A stretch of 64,000 nucleotides of DNA from Massilia sp. Mn16-1_5 (GTDB taxonomy: Bacteria; Pseudomonadota; Gammaproteobacteria; Burkholderiales; Burkholderiaceae_D), in the NCBI RefSeq assembly GCF_004798585.1, contig NZ_PPXQ01000007.1:1-64000 (forward strand), read 5' to 3'. Numbering within the stretch: position 1 is the stretch's first letter; the number at the start of each line of letters is the position of its first letter. The notes under the pieces were generated by a model, which was not told the DNA's origin, ran no database searches, and worked only from the letters and a program-made list of their open reading frames with translations. A program made the translations under genes and the position numbers. Shown in pieces: positions 35,588 to 47,330 of this stretch.

Positions 35588-37290
35588 GCAAGAAGCCGTT
35601 ATCCGCCTTCGATCCCTCACGTCGTGCCACCCTGGTCAAGACCGGCGCCGCCCTCGCCGCCGGCATGTTGCCGTTCGGCCTGTCCGCAGCACCGCCTCTC
35701 GTGTCCACAGCGCATGCACGTACCTGGCGCCGCCCGAACGCGTCGAGTCCTGTCGGCAAGCACATGCTCAAGATGTACGCGAAGGCGGTGCGCGCGATGC
35801 TGGCGCTGCCGCCCGAAGACCCGCGCAACTGGTATCGCCATGCCATCATCCACACGCTCGACTGCCCGCACGGCAACTGGTGGTTCCTGCCCTGGCACCG
35901 TGCCTATCTCGGTTATTTTGAACAGATCTGCCGCGAACTGAGCGGCTACCCGCGCTTCGCCTTGCCCTATTGGGACTGGACGGCGGAGCCCAAGGTCCCC
36001 GACGGCATGTTCGACGGCGTACTCGACCCCAACCACGAGGCCTATATCCCGACCGCCGCCGACTTCGACGCCCGCCTGCGTTCGGCGCTCGCCAACTCCG
36101 CTTACTGGACTTCGCCGAACGGTGTATTCAGCCGCAATTCGCAGTTCGGCCAGCTGCTCGGGCGCAGCGTGCGCTTCGAGCAGGACCTGATGTTCGATAT
36201 CGTGAGCGACCCGTCCGGACGCCTGTTCTACGAGCAGCCGGGTGCGCGCGGCCTGCGTCGCGAACGTCCCGAATTGAATGCCGCCACCACCGATTCCGTC
36301 TCCACTGCCACCATCCGCGCGGCACTGGCCGCGCCCGACTTCCCGACCTTCGCCAGCCCGAAGACCTCGAACCACGCCACTTCGGCCGGCTTCGGCATCC
36401 TGGAATCGAAGCCGCACAATTCGGTGCACCGCTGCGTCGGCTCGCGCGACTGCAACTTCGTTGAGTCGCGCGGTTTCATGGCCGACATGCTGTCGCCGGT
36501 CGACCCGATCTTCTTCCTCCACCACGGCAACATGGACCGCCTGTGGGATGTCTGGGAGCGCAAGCAGCAGCGCCTCGGACTGCCGACCCTGCCGAGCGGC
36601 GTGGAACTGCGCACCGACTTGCCGGACGACCAGAAGTCAGCCGCAGAAAAGGCGACCGACTACTACCGCTGGGCACGCGAGCAATTGCTGTTCTTCGTCG
36701 ACGCGCAGGGCGCGCCGGTCAAGGAAACGCGGGCCGGCGCCTATGCGGCGATGGCGGCATTCAACTACGACTACGAGCCCGGATCCGGTGAAGACGTGGT
36801 GCCGCGCACCGACAGCCGGCCGCGTTCGCGCCCGGCGGGCCCGCGTTCCTTCCCAGGCAAGGTCCTCACCCGGCGCGTTGGCGGCGAGCAGCCGGCCAGC
36901 GCCGTCGTGCCCGTGCCGGCCGCGACGATCGAGGCCGCGGCGACGTCCGGGATCACGCTGGTGGCCAACGTCACCCTGAGCTTCAGCGACATGGCGCACG
37001 ACCCCTATGTCGTGGTCCTGAACGGCCCCGACGACCTGTCCTCGGTCGATGCGAACAGCCCCTTCTACCTTGGCACCATCATCATGTTCGGCCACCACCG
37101 CCACGGCGGCCCGTTGACCTTCGCGCTGCCGCTGGGCGAGAAGCTGGGCAGTGCCGGCACCAGCCAGCGCAGCGATACGGACGGCGGCTTGCGGGTGCGC
37201 GTCGTGCCGCTGCATACGGCGATGGGGCACCATGGGATGGGAGACATGGGGCAGGTGGAGCTGGTGGGAGTGGATGTCGAGGCGTATTGA
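35584..37290 (+). CDS. Tat-exported tyrosinase/polyphenol oxidase
   Basis: The 568-residue protein is a type-3 dicopper oxidase that hydroxylates monophenols and/or oxidises catechols to quinones, the entry to melanin. A twin-arginine signal (SRRATLVKTGAALAAG, R13-R14) shows export after folding. The CuA site is in IIHTLDCPHGNWWFLPWHR (H90, H96, H105, with C94 placed for the thioether bond of plant-type enzymes). The CuB site is in KPHNSVH and DPIFFLHHGNMDRLWD. The C-terminal 200 residues form an extra beta-rich domain as in plant-like polyphenol oxidases. GGAG lies six bases before the ATG. No copper chaperone is adjacent. Confidence 0.92.
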   Translation: MSKKPLSAFDPSRRATLVKTGAALAAGMLPFGLSAAPPLVSTAHARTWRRPNASSPVGKHMLKMYAKAVRAMLALPPEDPRNWYRHAIIHTLDCPHGNWWFLPWHRAYLGYFEQICRELSGYPRFALPYWDWTAEPKVPDGMFDGVLDPNHEAYIPTAADFDARLRSALANSAYWTSPNGVFSRNSQFGQLLGRSVRFEQDLMFDIVSDPSGRLFYEQPGARGLRRERPELNAATTDSVSTATIRAALAAPDFPTFASPKTSNHATSAGFGILESKPHNSVHRCVGSRDCNFVESRGFMADMLSPVDPIFFLHHGNMDRLWDVWERKQQRLGLPTLPSGVELRTDLPDDQKSAAEKATDYYRWAREQLLFFVDAQGAPVKETRAGAYAAMAAFNYDYEPGSGEDVVPRTDSRPRSRPAGPRSFPGKVLTRRVGGEQPASAVVPVPAATIEAAATSGITLVANVTLSFSDMAHDPYVVVLNGPDDLSSVDANSPFYLGTIIMFGHHRHGGPLTFALPLGEKLGSAGTSQRSDTDGGLRVRVVPLHTAMGHHGMGDMGQVELVGVDVEAY

Positions 37291-37311
37291 GCCCGGCCTG
37301 CGGGCATAAAA

Positions 37312-37336
37312 AAACCGTGCCTCGGCACGGTTTCGT
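37312..37336 (+). terminator. Terminator after the tyrosinase gene
   Basis: AAACCGTGC (37312-37320) pairs with GCACGGTTT (37325-37333) around CTCG. The T-tract is short; an A-run precedes the stem. Confidence 0.65.
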
Positions 37337-37535
37337 AGGGGTGGTCGAGGCCAATGGCCTTGACCACGGTTTCATCGGGCATTCATGCCCACGCGGTCGC
37401 ATCGTCGTAACAGCGTCAGCGAGAAGCCAGGCCAGCGGCGGGTGCATGTGGCGCCGATGTTCGAATGGTGAGACCGCGTGGGCAAAATTGCCCGATGAAA
37501 CCGTGGTCGAGGCCATTGGCCTCGACCACCCCTAC
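37335..37535. repeat. Long inverted repeat element, copy 2 of the palindromic family
   Basis: Two 64-bp arms (37335-37398 and 37472-37535) are inverted copies differing at only a few positions, separated by a 73-bp centre. Each arm contains its own palindrome (GAGGCCAATGGCC type) and a GGGCAT/ATGCCC-like segment, the same modules as at 9.6 kb. It lies between the convergent tyrosinase and hemB genes and has no coding capacity. Confidence 0.85.
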
Positions 37536-37539
37536 AAAA

Positions 37540-39284
<1,745 letters not shown>

Positions 39285-39439
39285 TGGGAAAGAGGTGAAA
39301 AAGGCAATGAAATGAAGCAATGAGGAAACAAAGCTATTGTACAATAAGGGGTTATCAATTGTTTGGGGCTTCCCTCCGGGAGCCGGTTAGGCCGCTGTAA
39401 TTACAATATTCTTGTTGTCGACTTTTTCAGGGTGCTCGA

Positions 39440-40114
39440 ATGAATCGTGTGTCTGTATCGTCCGCTAACGCGGTGTTCGTGAAATCGTTGTTGGTTGCAA
39501 CCCTGGCTCTCAGCAACGTCGCTGGCGCAGCCGAAGCGCAGCGCCCCGCCAAACCCGACGCCGCCAAAGGCGCCACCCTGTACGAAAGCGGCGATACCGC
39601 TAGAGGCCTGCCGGCCTGCCTGTCCTGCCACGGCGCCAACGGCAATTCCACCATCGCAGCAAACCCAAAATTGTCGGCGCAGATCGAAGCCTACACCCAC
39701 AAGCAGCTGGTCGACTTCACGACGCCGCAGCGCGTGAACCCGGTCATGACGACCTACGCCAAGATGCTCACCGACGAGGAAAAGCGCAACGTCGCCGCCT
39801 ACCTCGCCGTGCAAAAGACCAAGCAGGGCGCTGCGAAGAACAAGGATACCGTCGAACTGGGCCGCAAGATCTATCGCGGTGGCATTGCCGAGAAGGGCGT
39901 CGCCGCCTGCGCCAGCTGCCATGGCGCCGCCGGCGCCGGCATCCCGGTCCAGTATCCGCGCCTGGCCGGCCAGCAGCAGGACTACACGACCGCCCAGCTC
40001 GTCGCCTTCCGCACCGGGGCACGCAAGAACAGCGCGCAGATGACGGCGCTGGCGCAGCGTCTGTCGGACGATGAAATGAAGGCTGTCGCTGACTATATCG
40101 CCGGCCTGCGTTAA
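39440..40114 (+). CDS. Dihaem cytochrome c4-like protein
   Basis: The 224-residue periplasmic protein has a signal peptide (LLVATLALSNVAGAAEA) and two haem-binding CXXCH motifs, CLSCHG and CASCHG, each in a similar domain of about 85 residues with later Met ligands (NPVMTTYAKMLTDEEK and NSAQMTALAQRLSDDE). This internal duplication is the cytochrome c4 fold, which passes electrons to terminal oxidases. The genes for cytochrome c maturation follow directly. Confidence 0.93.
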   Translation: MNRVSVSSANAVFVKSLLVATLALSNVAGAAEAQRPAKPDAAKGATLYESGDTARGLPACLSCHGANGNSTIAANPKLSAQIEAYTHKQLVDFTTPQRVNPVMTTYAKMLTDEEKRNVAAYLAVQKTKQGAAKNKDTVELGRKIYRGGIAEKGVAACASCHGAAGAGIPVQYPRLAGQQQDYTTAQLVAFRTGARKNSAQMTALAQRLSDDEMKAVADYIAGLR

Positions 40115-40140
40115 TCTGTCTGGCTTGACCTGAGTACCGA

Positions 40141-40172
40141 AAGGGCGGCAGCGCGAGCTGGCGCCCTTTTTG
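40141..40172 (+). terminator. Terminator or attenuator between cytochrome c4 and resB
   Basis: AAGGGCG (40141-40147) pairs with CGCCCTT (40162-40168), followed by more T. It separates the highly expressed cytochrome gene from resB. Confidence 0.65.
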
Positions 40173-40208
40173 CTGCAAACTATGCTGTACAAGGAAGTCG
40201 CAAGAACC

Positions 40209-42299
40209 ATGAGCACCACCGGAATTGAACTGAAAACGCGCCGCTCCTGGCTCGCCGAAACCGTCGAGCTGGTCTCGTCGATGCGCTTTGCGATCAGCCT
40301 GCTGGTGATCCTGGCGATCGCCGCCATCGTCGGCACCGTGCTGCGCCAGGGCGACATCATGCCGAACTACGTGAACCAGTTCGGTCCCTTCTGGTACGAA
40401 GTCTTCCGCAAGCTCGGCCTGTACACGGTCTATACGAGCTGGTGGTTCCTGCTGATTCTGCTGGTGCTGATCGTCTCCACCAGCCTGTGCGTGATCCGCA
40501 ACGCGCCGAAGATGATGCGCGACATGCGCAGCTGGCGCGACAGTGTGCGCGAGGAGTCGCTGCGCAACTTCCACCACAAGGCCGAATGGACGGCGCCGCT
40601 GGATGCGCGCGCGCTGGCCGAGCAAAGCGCCGTGCGCCTGGGCCATGTCGGCTACAAAGTGAAAATCGTCGAGAAGGAACACGGCACCCTGGTCGCGGCC
40701 AAGAAGGGCGCCGGCAACAAGTTCGGTTATATCTTCGCGCACACGGCCATCATCGTGATCCTGCTCGGCGGCATGCTCGATTCCGAGCTGCCCATCCGCA
40801 TGCAGCAATGGTTCTTCGGTAAGACCCCCTACATGGGCGGCGGCCTGATCTCCGACGTCCCGGCCCAGCACCGTCTCAGCGTCAACAACCCGACTTACCG
40901 CGGCAATATCCTGCTGGCCGAAGGGCAGATCGGCCGCGTGGCCACCATCCAGCAAGCCAGCGGCTCGCTGCTGCAGGAACTGCCTTTCGACATCGAACTC
41001 AAGAAGTTCAACATCGATTTCTACTCGACCGGCATGCCGAAGCTGTTCGCCAGCGAAGTCCTCGTGCACGACCGCGAAGGGAATAAAACCTTCCCGGCGA
41101 CCATCAAGGTCAACGAACCGCTGATTTATAAAGGCGTTGCCGTCTACCAGTCCAGCTTCGAGGATGGCGGCAGCCGCCTGAAACTGACCGGCTTCCCGAT
41201 GACGGGGCCGGATGCGAAGAGCTTTTCGATTAGCGGCGCAGTCAATGGCGCGACCGAATTGAAGGCGGCCGGCAGCAGCTTCTCGGTCGAGTGGTCGGGC
41301 TTCCGGCCTTTTAATGTCGAGAACGTGTCCGGCAACGATCCGCGCGCGGTGGCGAAAGGGCAGACGCTCAACGAGCAGTTCGCGGCGACGCTGGGCAAGG
41401 CCTCCGGCTCGGCCGGCAAATACGCCGACAACAAGGACCTGAAAAATGTCGGCCCCAGCGTGCAATACAAACTGCGCGACCAGACCGGACAGGCCAAGGA
41501 ATTCCTGAACTACATGCAGCCGGTGACGCTCGAGGGATCGCAGGTCTACCTGGCCGGCGTGCGTTCCAGCCCGTCGGAAACCTTCCGCTTCCTGCGCATT
41601 CCGGCCGACGACGCCTACAGCGTGCGCGAATGGATGCGCCTGCGCGCGGCGCTGGCCGATCCTGCTTTGCGTGCCGAGGCTGCGCAGCGCTACGCCACGC
41701 GCACCATGGCGCAAGGGCAGCAGGGTGGCGCGGCATTCGCCGAACAGCTGCGCGATTCGGCCGAGCGCACGCTGGGCATGTTCGCAGGCGTGGGCACGCC
41801 GGGCGGCTTTGTCGCCGTGGCGCAGTTCCTGGAAAAGATCCCCGCGGCCGAGCAGGAAAAGGCGGCTGGCGTCTTCATCAAGATGCTCAACGGCGTGCTG
41901 TGGGAATTGTGGCAGGCAGCGCGCGCACGCGAGGGCTTGCCGGCCATCGAAGGCAACGACACCCATGCGCGCTTCCTGCAGCTGGCGACGAATGCGCTGT
42001 CCGACAGTTTCTTCTACGGCGCCCCGGTCTACCTGCAACTCGAGGAATTCCATGAAGTCAAAGCCTCGGTACTGCAGGTGACGCGTTCGCCGGGCAAGAA
42101 GATCGTCTATCTCGGCTGCGTGCTGCTGATTGCCGGCATTTTCGCGATGTTCTATATTCGCGAGCGGAGACTGTGGGTCTGGGTGCGCAAGAACGAGGAG
42201 GGCGCCCATGCCCTGATGGCGATGAGCACCCAGCGCAAGACCCTGGATTTCGAAAAAGAACACGCCGAGCTGTCAGCCAAGCTGGCGCAATCGGCGTAA
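40209..42299 (+). CDS. resB: System II cytochrome c biogenesis protein ResB/Ccs1
   Basis: The product is 696 residues from ATG 40209 (AAGGAAG upstream). ResB/Ccs1 pairs with CcsA/ResC to carry haem and keep apocytochrome cysteines reduced. Membrane helices are seen at MRFAISLLVILAIAAIVGTVL, WWFLLILLVLIVSTSLCVI and FGYIFAHTAIIVILLGGML, with one C-terminal helix (IVYLGCVLLIAGIFAMFYI) after a large periplasmic domain. The conserved haem-ligand-type His in IFAHTAI is present. Confidence 0.94.
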   Translation: MSTTGIELKTRRSWLAETVELVSSMRFAISLLVILAIAAIVGTVLRQGDIMPNYVNQFGPFWYEVFRKLGLYTVYTSWWFLLILLVLIVSTSLCVIRNAPKMMRDMRSWRDSVREESLRNFHHKAEWTAPLDARALAEQSAVRLGHVGYKVKIVEKEHGTLVAAKKGAGNKFGYIFAHTAIIVILLGGMLDSELPIRMQQWFFGKTPYMGGGLISDVPAQHRLSVNNPTYRGNILLAEGQIGRVATIQQASGSLLQELPFDIELKKFNIDFYSTGMPKLFASEVLVHDREGNKTFPATIKVNEPLIYKGVAVYQSSFEDGGSRLKLTGFPMTGPDAKSFSISGAVNGATELKAAGSSFSVEWSGFRPFNVENVSGNDPRAVAKGQTLNEQFAATLGKASGSAGKYADNKDLKNVGPSVQYKLRDQTGQAKEFLNYMQPVTLEGSQVYLAGVRSSPSETFRFLRIPADDAYSVREWMRLRAALADPALRAEAAQRYATRTMAQGQQGGAAFAEQLRDSAERTLGMFAGVGTPGGFVAVAQFLEKIPAAEQEKAAGVFIKMLNGVLWELWQAARAREGLPAIEGNDTHARFLQLATNALSDSFFYGAPVYLQLEEFHEVKASVLQVTRSPGKKIVYLGCVLLIAGIFAMFYIRERRLWVWVRKNEEGAHALMAMSTQRKTLDFEKEHAELSAKLAQSA

Positions 42300-42330
42300 G
42301 CTGTTCCAAAAATTGGCACTGGAGACAAGC

Positions 42331-43503
42331 ATGGAAGCATCCCAACTCAAGCCCGGCATGGCCCACAAGGAGGCCTATAAGGAAGCGCCAGGCTATTTCC
42401 GTAGCCTGAGCGCGGTCGACTGGCTGTTCGGCGCCGGCCTGCTCGCCGCGGCCCTGTTCGCCCTGAACCGCTACGCCGGCTACATGGACATCTACGAGCG
42501 CGCGATTTTGCTGCTGGCCGCGCCGACCTTTGCCGCGCTCGGCTGGCACTGGAAGCCGGTGCGCTGGCTGATGCCCCTCGTCGCCCTGCTGTCGCTGTGG
42601 GCCGTGTCGCTGTACGACGGCGCGCTGGTGAATGCCGAGCAAAAATTCTTCCTGAAATACATGCTGTCGAGCCAGTCCGCGATCCTGTGGATGAGCGCGC
42701 TGTTCGTGTTCTCGACCGTGTTCTACTGGATCGGCCTGCTGGCCCGTTCGCCATCCGGCGCCGCGATCGGCTCGCGCCTGTGCTGGGCCGCGGTGGTGCT
42801 CGGCTTTACCGGCATGATGGTGCGCTGGTTCGAGTCGTATTTGATCGGCAGCGACGTCGGCCACATTCCGGTGTCGAACCTGTACGAGGTGTTCATCCTG
42901 TTCGCGATGATCACGGCCCTGTTCTACCTGTATTACGAGAAGCGCTACGCCACGCGCCAGCTGGGCGCCTTTGTCCTCCTGATCATCGGCGCCGCCGTCG
43001 CCTTCCTGCTCTGGTACACGGTCTCGCGCGACGCCGCCGCGATTCAACCGCTGGTGCCGGCGCTGCAGAGCTGGTGGATGAAGATCCACGTGCCGGCCAA
43101 TTTCATCGGCTACGGCACCTTCGCGCTGGCGGCCATGGTGGGCACCGCGTATTTGCTGAAATCGCATGGCATCCTGGCCGACCGCCTGCCTGCACTGGAA
43201 GTGCTCGACGACGTCATGTACAAGTCGATTTCGGTCGGTTTCGCCTTCTTCACGGTGGCCACCATCCTCGGCGCGCTGTGGGCGGCCGAAGCCTGGGGCG
43301 GCTACTGGTCCTGGGACCCGAAAGAGACCTGGGCACTGATCGTCTGGCTGAACTACGCGGCCTGGCTGCACATGCGCCTGATGAGCGGCCTGCGCGGACG
43401 GGTGGCGGCATGGTGGTCGGTGGTGGGCCTGTTGGTGACGACGTTTGCCTTCCTGGGCGTCAACATGTTCCTGTCGGGTCTGCATTCCTACGGAGAGTTG
43501 TAA
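42331..43503 (+). CDS. ccsB: System II cytochrome c biogenesis protein CcsA/ResC
   Basis: The 390-residue multi-helix membrane protein starts at ATG 42331 with GGAG just upstream. The Trp-rich periplasmic WWD motif is intact (WGGYWSWDPKETWALIVWLNYAAWLH), and flanking His residues (KIHVPANFIGYG, LHMRLMSG) are the expected haem ligands. Together with resB it is the haem exporter and cytochrome c synthase. It lies 31 bases after resB. Confidence 0.95.
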   Translation: MEASQLKPGMAHKEAYKEAPGYFRSLSAVDWLFGAGLLAAALFALNRYAGYMDIYERAILLLAAPTFAALGWHWKPVRWLMPLVALLSLWAVSLYDGALVNAEQKFFLKYMLSSQSAILWMSALFVFSTVFYWIGLLARSPSGAAIGSRLCWAAVVLGFTGMMVRWFESYLIGSDVGHIPVSNLYEVFILFAMITALFYLYYEKRYATRQLGAFVLLIIGAAVAFLLWYTVSRDAAAIQPLVPALQSWWMKIHVPANFIGYGTFALAAMVGTAYLLKSHGILADRLPALEVLDDVMYKSISVGFAFFTVATILGALWAAEAWGGYWSWDPKETWALIVWLNYAAWLHMRLMSGLRGRVAAWWSVVGLLVTTFAFLGVNMFLSGLHSYGEL

Positions 43504-43585
43504 CGCCTTTGTAAAAAAGGGCCAACGCGGCATGCCAATTTGACGAAATCGTGTAAGGTAAAGATTCAATTGCCTGGAGTTAGCG

Positions 43586-44566
43586 ATGCTCATCAAACCA
43601 CACCGCGACGGCAGCAATCCGCCGCTTTCCTCCGAAATCACGCCGCGTGAAGTCTACGAGGAGCGGCGCAAGTTCATCGCCCGCATGGCGGCCGGCGCCG
43701 CCGTCGGCAGCGCGCTGTGGGAAATGGCCAACCGCGAGGCCTTCGCCCAAACCCCGGCAGGGCAGAAGCTGGCCGCGAAGGCCAATCCGGCGCTGTCCAC
43801 CACCGAGCCGCGTACCGCCTTCAAGGACGCGACCAACTACAACAATTTCTACGAGTTCGGTCTCGATAAAGGCGATCCGGCCGACAACGCCCATACGCTC
43901 AAGACCCGTCCCTGGACCGTCTCCATCGAAGGCGAGATCAAGAAGCCCATGCGCCTCGACATCGACTCACTCACCAAGCTGGCGCCGCTGGAAGAGCGCG
44001 TGTACCGGTTGCGCTGCGTGGAAGGCTGGTCGATGGTGATCCCCTGGGTCGGCTACTCGCTGTCGAACCTCATCAGGCAGGTCGAACCGACCGGCAACGC
44101 CCGCTATGTCGAATTCACGACCCTGGCCGATTCGAAGCAGATGCCGGGCCTGCGCAGCGGCGTGCTCGACTGGCCCTATGTCGAGGGCCTGCGTCTGGAC
44201 GAGGCCATGCACCCGCTGACGCTGCTGACGGTGGGCATGTACGGCCAGGTGCTGCCGAACCAGAACGGCGCGCCGGTGCGCGTCGTCGTGCCCTGGAAAT
44301 ACGGCTTCAAATCCGCCAAGTCGATCGTGCGCATCCGTTTTATGCGCGACCAGCCGAAGACGGCCTGGAACGTATCGGCGCCTTCCGAATACGGTTTCTA
44401 TTCGAACGTGAACCCGAAAGTGGATCACCCGCGCTGGTCGCAGGCGAGCGAGCGCCGCATCGGCGAGGATGGCTTCTTCAAGAAAAAGCGCGAAACCCTG
44501 ATGTTCAACGGCTACCCGGAAGTCGCTTCGCTGTACGCCGGCATGGACCTGAAAAAGTTCTTCTGA
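43586..44566 (+). CDS. msrP: Methionine sulfoxide reductase catalytic subunit MsrP (YedY)
   Basis: MsrP (326 residues) is a periplasmic molybdopterin enzyme that repairs oxidised methionine in envelope proteins. The Tat signal holds [16 protein letters not shown]. The molybdenum-ligand Cys is C144 in [12 protein letters not shown], and the downstream [15 protein letters not shown] and YGFYSNVNP stretches are typical. The partner msrQ begins two bases after its stop. GGAG lies eight bases before the ATG. Confidence 0.96.
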   Translation: MLIKPHRDGSNPPLSSEITPREVYEERRKFIARMAAGAAVGSALWEMANREAFAQTPAGQKLAAKANPALSTTEPRTAFKDATNYNNFYEFGLDKGDPADNAHTLKTRPWTVSIEGEIKKPMRLDIDSLTKLAPLEERVYRLRCVEGWSMVIPWVGYSLSNLIRQVEPTGNARYVEFTTLADSKQMPGLRSGVLDWPYVEGLRLDEAMHPLTLLTVGMYGQVLPNQNGAPVRVVVPWKYGFKSAKSIVRIRFMRDQPKTAWNVSAPSEYGFYSNVNPKVDHPRWSQASERRIGEDGFFKKKRETLMFNGYPEVASLYAGMDLKKFF

Positions 44567-44567
44567 A

Positions 44568-45200
44568 ATGGCCTTCAATCCCTCGGCCAAACAGATCCCG
44601 CTGATCAAGGGCGCCGTCTTCGTCGCGGCGCTGCTGCCATTTCTTTGGGGTGCCTTGCTCGTGTTCGGGGGCGAGCTGGTCGATCCGCTCGAGTACATCA
44701 CCCACGAGACGGGCGACTGGGCCCTGTACCTGCTTTGCACCACGCTGGCGGTGACGCCGCTGCGCCGCTTCACCGGCTGGAACTGGCTCGTGAGATTGCG
44801 GCGCATGCTCGGGCTGTACACCTTTTTCTATGCGCTGTTGCACTTCATCGCCTTCTTCTGGTTCGACCATTTCTTCGACGTGGCCGCCATGTTGCGCGAC
44901 GTCGCGAAACGGCCTTTCATTCTGGTCGGCTTCACCGCCTTCGTGCTCTTGATCCCGCTGGCCGCGACCAGCACCAATGCGATGATCAAGCGTCTGGGCG
45001 GCAAGCGCTGGCAATGGCTGCATCGCCTGATCTACCTGATCGCGCCGCTCGCCATATTGCACTTCTGGTGGATGAAGGCGGCCAAGAACAACCTGGCGCA
45101 GCCGACCCTGTTCCTGGTGATCGTGGCGCTGCTGCTGGGGCTGCGGGTGTATTGGAGCCGCACGAAAACCAAGGCGGCGCAGGCCCCGGCGCGCGTCTGA
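44568..45200 (+). CDS. msrQ: Haem-binding membrane subunit MsrQ (YedZ)
   Basis: MsrQ (210 residues) passes electrons from the respiratory chain or flavin to MsrP. Six hydrophobic helices can be traced, with His residues in the membrane at [37 protein letters not shown], as expected for haem b. Its start is directly coupled to msrP. A GAGCGT/ACGCTC hairpin overlaps the stop codon. Confidence 0.95.
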   Translation: MAFNPSAKQIPLIKGAVFVAALLPFLWGALLVFGGELVDPLEYITHETGDWALYLLCTTLAVTPLRRFTGWNWLVRLRRMLGLYTFFYALLHFIAFFWFDHFFDVAAMLRDVAKRPFILVGFTAFVLLIPLAATSTNAMIKRLGGKRWQWLHRLIYLIAPLAILHFWWMKAAKNNLAQPTLFLVIVALLLGLRVYWSRTKTKAAQAPARV

Positions 45201-45323
45201 GCGTATTTACGCTCTGAAACATTTCGTAGCCTTCCTTACCGGTCTGCTTCACCTGTTGGGGCCGATCGGCGGTGTAATGGATCCATCGACGCAACCTTCG
45301 CGTTACCACCGAAAGGAACGACA

Positions 45324-45722
45324 ATGAAAACCAAACTGATCGCCTCCGCACTGATCGCCCTGAGCGTCGCCGCCAGCGGCAGCGCGTTCGCCCAACGCGG
45401 CGAGTATGGCCATGATCGTTACGAGCGGGATGCACGAACCCATCAGCGCGACAATGACCGCTACGACCGCCACGACAACCGCCGCGACGACGCCCGCCGT
45501 TATCACCGCGACGACACCCGCGGCGGCGGTCCGCGCCACGACCTGCGCCGCGGCGGACGCCTGAGCCAGGAATACCGCGGCAGCCGCTACGTCGTCACCG
45601 ACTGGCGCGCCCGCCACCTGAGCGCGCCTCCGCGCGGTCACCAGTGGGTCCGTGCCGGCAACGACTACGTGCTGGCCGCGATCGCCACCGGCATCATCGC
45701 CCAGGTCCTGCTGAACAATTAA
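45324..45722 (+). CDS. RcnB-family periplasmic protein
   Basis: The 132-residue protein has a signal peptide (LIASALIALSVAASGSAFAQ), a low-complexity middle very rich in Arg, Asp, His and Tyr, and the RcnB-type C-terminal domain (EYRGSRYVVTDWRARHLSAPPRGHQWVRAGNDYVL with IATGII). RcnB proteins are linked to nickel/cobalt homeostasis, but many homologues have no known role. AAAGGAA precedes the ATG. It is a stand-alone gene with its own terminator. Confidence 0.85.
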   Translation: MKTKLIASALIALSVAASGSAFAQRGEYGHDRYERDARTHQRDNDRYDRHDNRRDDARRYHRDDTRGGGPRHDLRRGGRLSQEYRGSRYVVTDWRARHLSAPPRGHQWVRAGNDYVLAAIATGIIAQVLLNN

Positions 45723-45740
45723 GCCCGGCCTGAAAACAAA

Positions 45741-45777
45741 AAACCGCGCCTCGAAAGAGAGCGCGGTTCTTTTTTTA
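45741..45777 (+). terminator. Intrinsic terminator after the RcnB-like gene
   Basis: AACCGCGC (45742-45749) pairs with GCGCGGTT (45761-45768) around a loop that can pair further; CTTTTTTT follows. The A-run on the left lets it also serve the convergent lysA transcript. Confidence 0.85.
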
Positions 45778-45793
45778 CGTACTGCCGGCGTGC

Positions 45794-47071
45794 TTACTTC
45801 AGCATCGTCTCCAGCGCAAACAGGTCCGCCGGATTCTCGCGCTGGCGGATCACGTGCACCTGGTCGCCGTCGACCATGAGCTCGACCGCGCGGCCGCGCG
45901 TGTTGTAGTTCGAGGCCATCGTCATGCCGTAGGCGCCGGCGCTCATCATCGCCAGCAAATCTCCCGGCTCCAGCGCCAGGGCGCGTTCGCGCGCCAGCCA
46001 GTCGCCCGATTCGCAGACCGGGCCGACGATGTCGTAGACCGCCTTCTCGCCTTCGCGCGGCACGACCGGCTGCATGTCCATCCAGGCGCCGTACAGGGTC
46101 GGACGCATCATGTCGTTCATGGCGGCGTCGATGATGGCGAAGTTCTTTTCCGCGCCGGGTTTGAGGAACTCGACTTTCGTGACCAGCACGCCGGTGCTGG
46201 CGACGATCGAGCGGCCCGGTTCGAAGATGACTTTCACGGGGCGGCCGTCATGGCGCGCGGCGCGCCAGGCGTCGATGCGCGCGAACAGGCGCCCGAGATA
46301 CTCGCCGACCGGCACCGGCGGCTTGTCGCCGGCCACGCCGTAGTCGACGCCCAGGCCGCCGCCGATGTCGAGATGGTGGATGTGGATGCCCTCGCCGTCG
46401 AGCGTGTCGATCAGCTCGATCAGTTTATCGAGCGCTTCCAGCAGCGGCGCGTCGTCCAGCAGTTGCGAACCGATGTGGCAGTCGATGCCGACCACGTCCA
46501 GGTGCGGCAGGGAGGCGGCAGTGCGGTAGGTGTCCAGGGCATCGTCGAAGGCCACGCCGAACTTGTTCGCCTTCAGGCCGGTGGCGATGTAGGGGTGGGT
46601 CTTGGCGTCGACGTTCGGGTTCACGCGCAGCGAGACCGGGGCGCGCTTGCCCATGCTGCCGGCGACGGCGTTCAGGCGGTGCAGCTCGGGGATCGACTCG
46701 ACGTTGAAGCAGAGGATGCCCTTGCTAAGGGCCAGGCGCATCTCGTCCTCGGTCTTGCCCACGCCCGAGAAGATCACTTTGTTCGGATCGCCGCCGGCCG
46801 CGATTACGCGCAGCAGTTCGCCGCCCGAGACGATGTCGAAGCCCGCACCCTGGCGCGCCAGCAGGTCGAGGATGGCCAGGTTCGAGTTGGCCTTCATCGC
46901 GTAGCAGACGAGGGCGTCGCGCCCTAGGCAGGCGTCGCTGTAGGCGGCGAAATTCTCCAGCAGGGCCGCCTTCGAATAGACATAGGCCGGCGTGCCGAAT
47001 TCTTCGGCGATGCGGGACACGGGGGTGCGTTCGGCGTGCAGGACGCCGTCTTGGTACGAAAAGTGCGACAT
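45794..47071 (-). CDS. lysA: Diaminopimelate decarboxylase
   Basis: LysA (425 residues) makes L-lysine from meso-diaminopimelate using PLP. The PLP lysine is in [46 protein letters not shown] and CESGDWLA form the rest of the active site across the TIM barrel and C-terminal beta domain. It follows lptM by 7 bases on the minus strand. Confidence 0.97.
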   Translation of the reverse strand: MSHFSYQDGVLHAERTPVSRIAEEFGTPAYVYSKAALLENFAAYSDACLGRDALVCYAMKANSNLAILDLLARQGAGFDIVSGGELLRVIAAGGDPNKVIFSGVGKTEDEMRLALSKGILCFNVESIPELHRLNAVAGSMGKRAPVSLRVNPNVDAKTHPYIATGLKANKFGVAFDDALDTYRTAASLPHLDVVGIDCHIGSQLLDDAPLLEALDKLIELIDTLDGEGIHIHHLDIGGGLGVDYGVAGDKPPVPVGEYLGRLFARIDAWRAARHDGRPVKVIFEPGRSIVASTGVLVTKVEFLKPGAEKNFAIIDAAMNDMMRPTLYGAWMDMQPVVPREGEKAVYDIVGPVCESGDWLARERALALEPGDLLAMMSAGAYGMTMASNYNTRGRAVELMVDGDQVHVIRQRENPADLFALETMLK

Positions 47072-47078
47072 GAATGGC

Positions 47079-47291
47079 TTATTGGACGGGCGGGTTCAGG
47101 GTCTGGTTCGGCGGCGGCAGCGCTTCCGAGGTCGGGGAGACGACCGGGGTCACCGGTTTGACCGGCGCCGCGGCCGGCTTGGCCGGCGGTCGCGGCATGT
47201 ACAGCGGGCCGGTCTGGCCGCAGCCGCCCAGGACGATAGCAAGCGCGGTGGGAATCGCAGTGGTAATAAGGCGCGCGGTAGGTGACTTCAC
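47079..47291 (-). CDS. lptM: LptM-type small lipoprotein
   Basis: The 70-residue protein starts with GTG at 47291 (another GTG lies four codons upstream). A signal sequence leads to the lipobox IVLGGC and then GQTGPLYMP, the conserved motif of LptM (YifL), which assists assembly of the LptD lipopolysaccharide translocon. The rest is Pro-rich and disordered. The order cyaY (divergent)-lptM-lysA is conserved in many proteobacteria. Confidence 0.88.
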   Translation of the reverse strand: MKSPTARLITTAIPTALAIVLGGCGQTGPLYMPRPPAKPAAAPVKPVTPVVSPTSEALPPPNQTLNPPVQ

Positions 47292-47330
47292 GATTAGAAT
47301 CACGGTTTGATCAAGACCTTGGAGTGTAGC

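Noticed and set aside
37335..37535. CRISPR array or insertion sequence
   Set aside because: There are only two inverted arms, no direct repeats with spacers, and no transposase frame in the element.
39768..42263. Minus-strand frame of 831 codons opposite resB
   Set aside because: It mirrors cytochrome c4 and resB codons, with His/Gln/Arg-rich low complexity. resB is clear on the plus strand.
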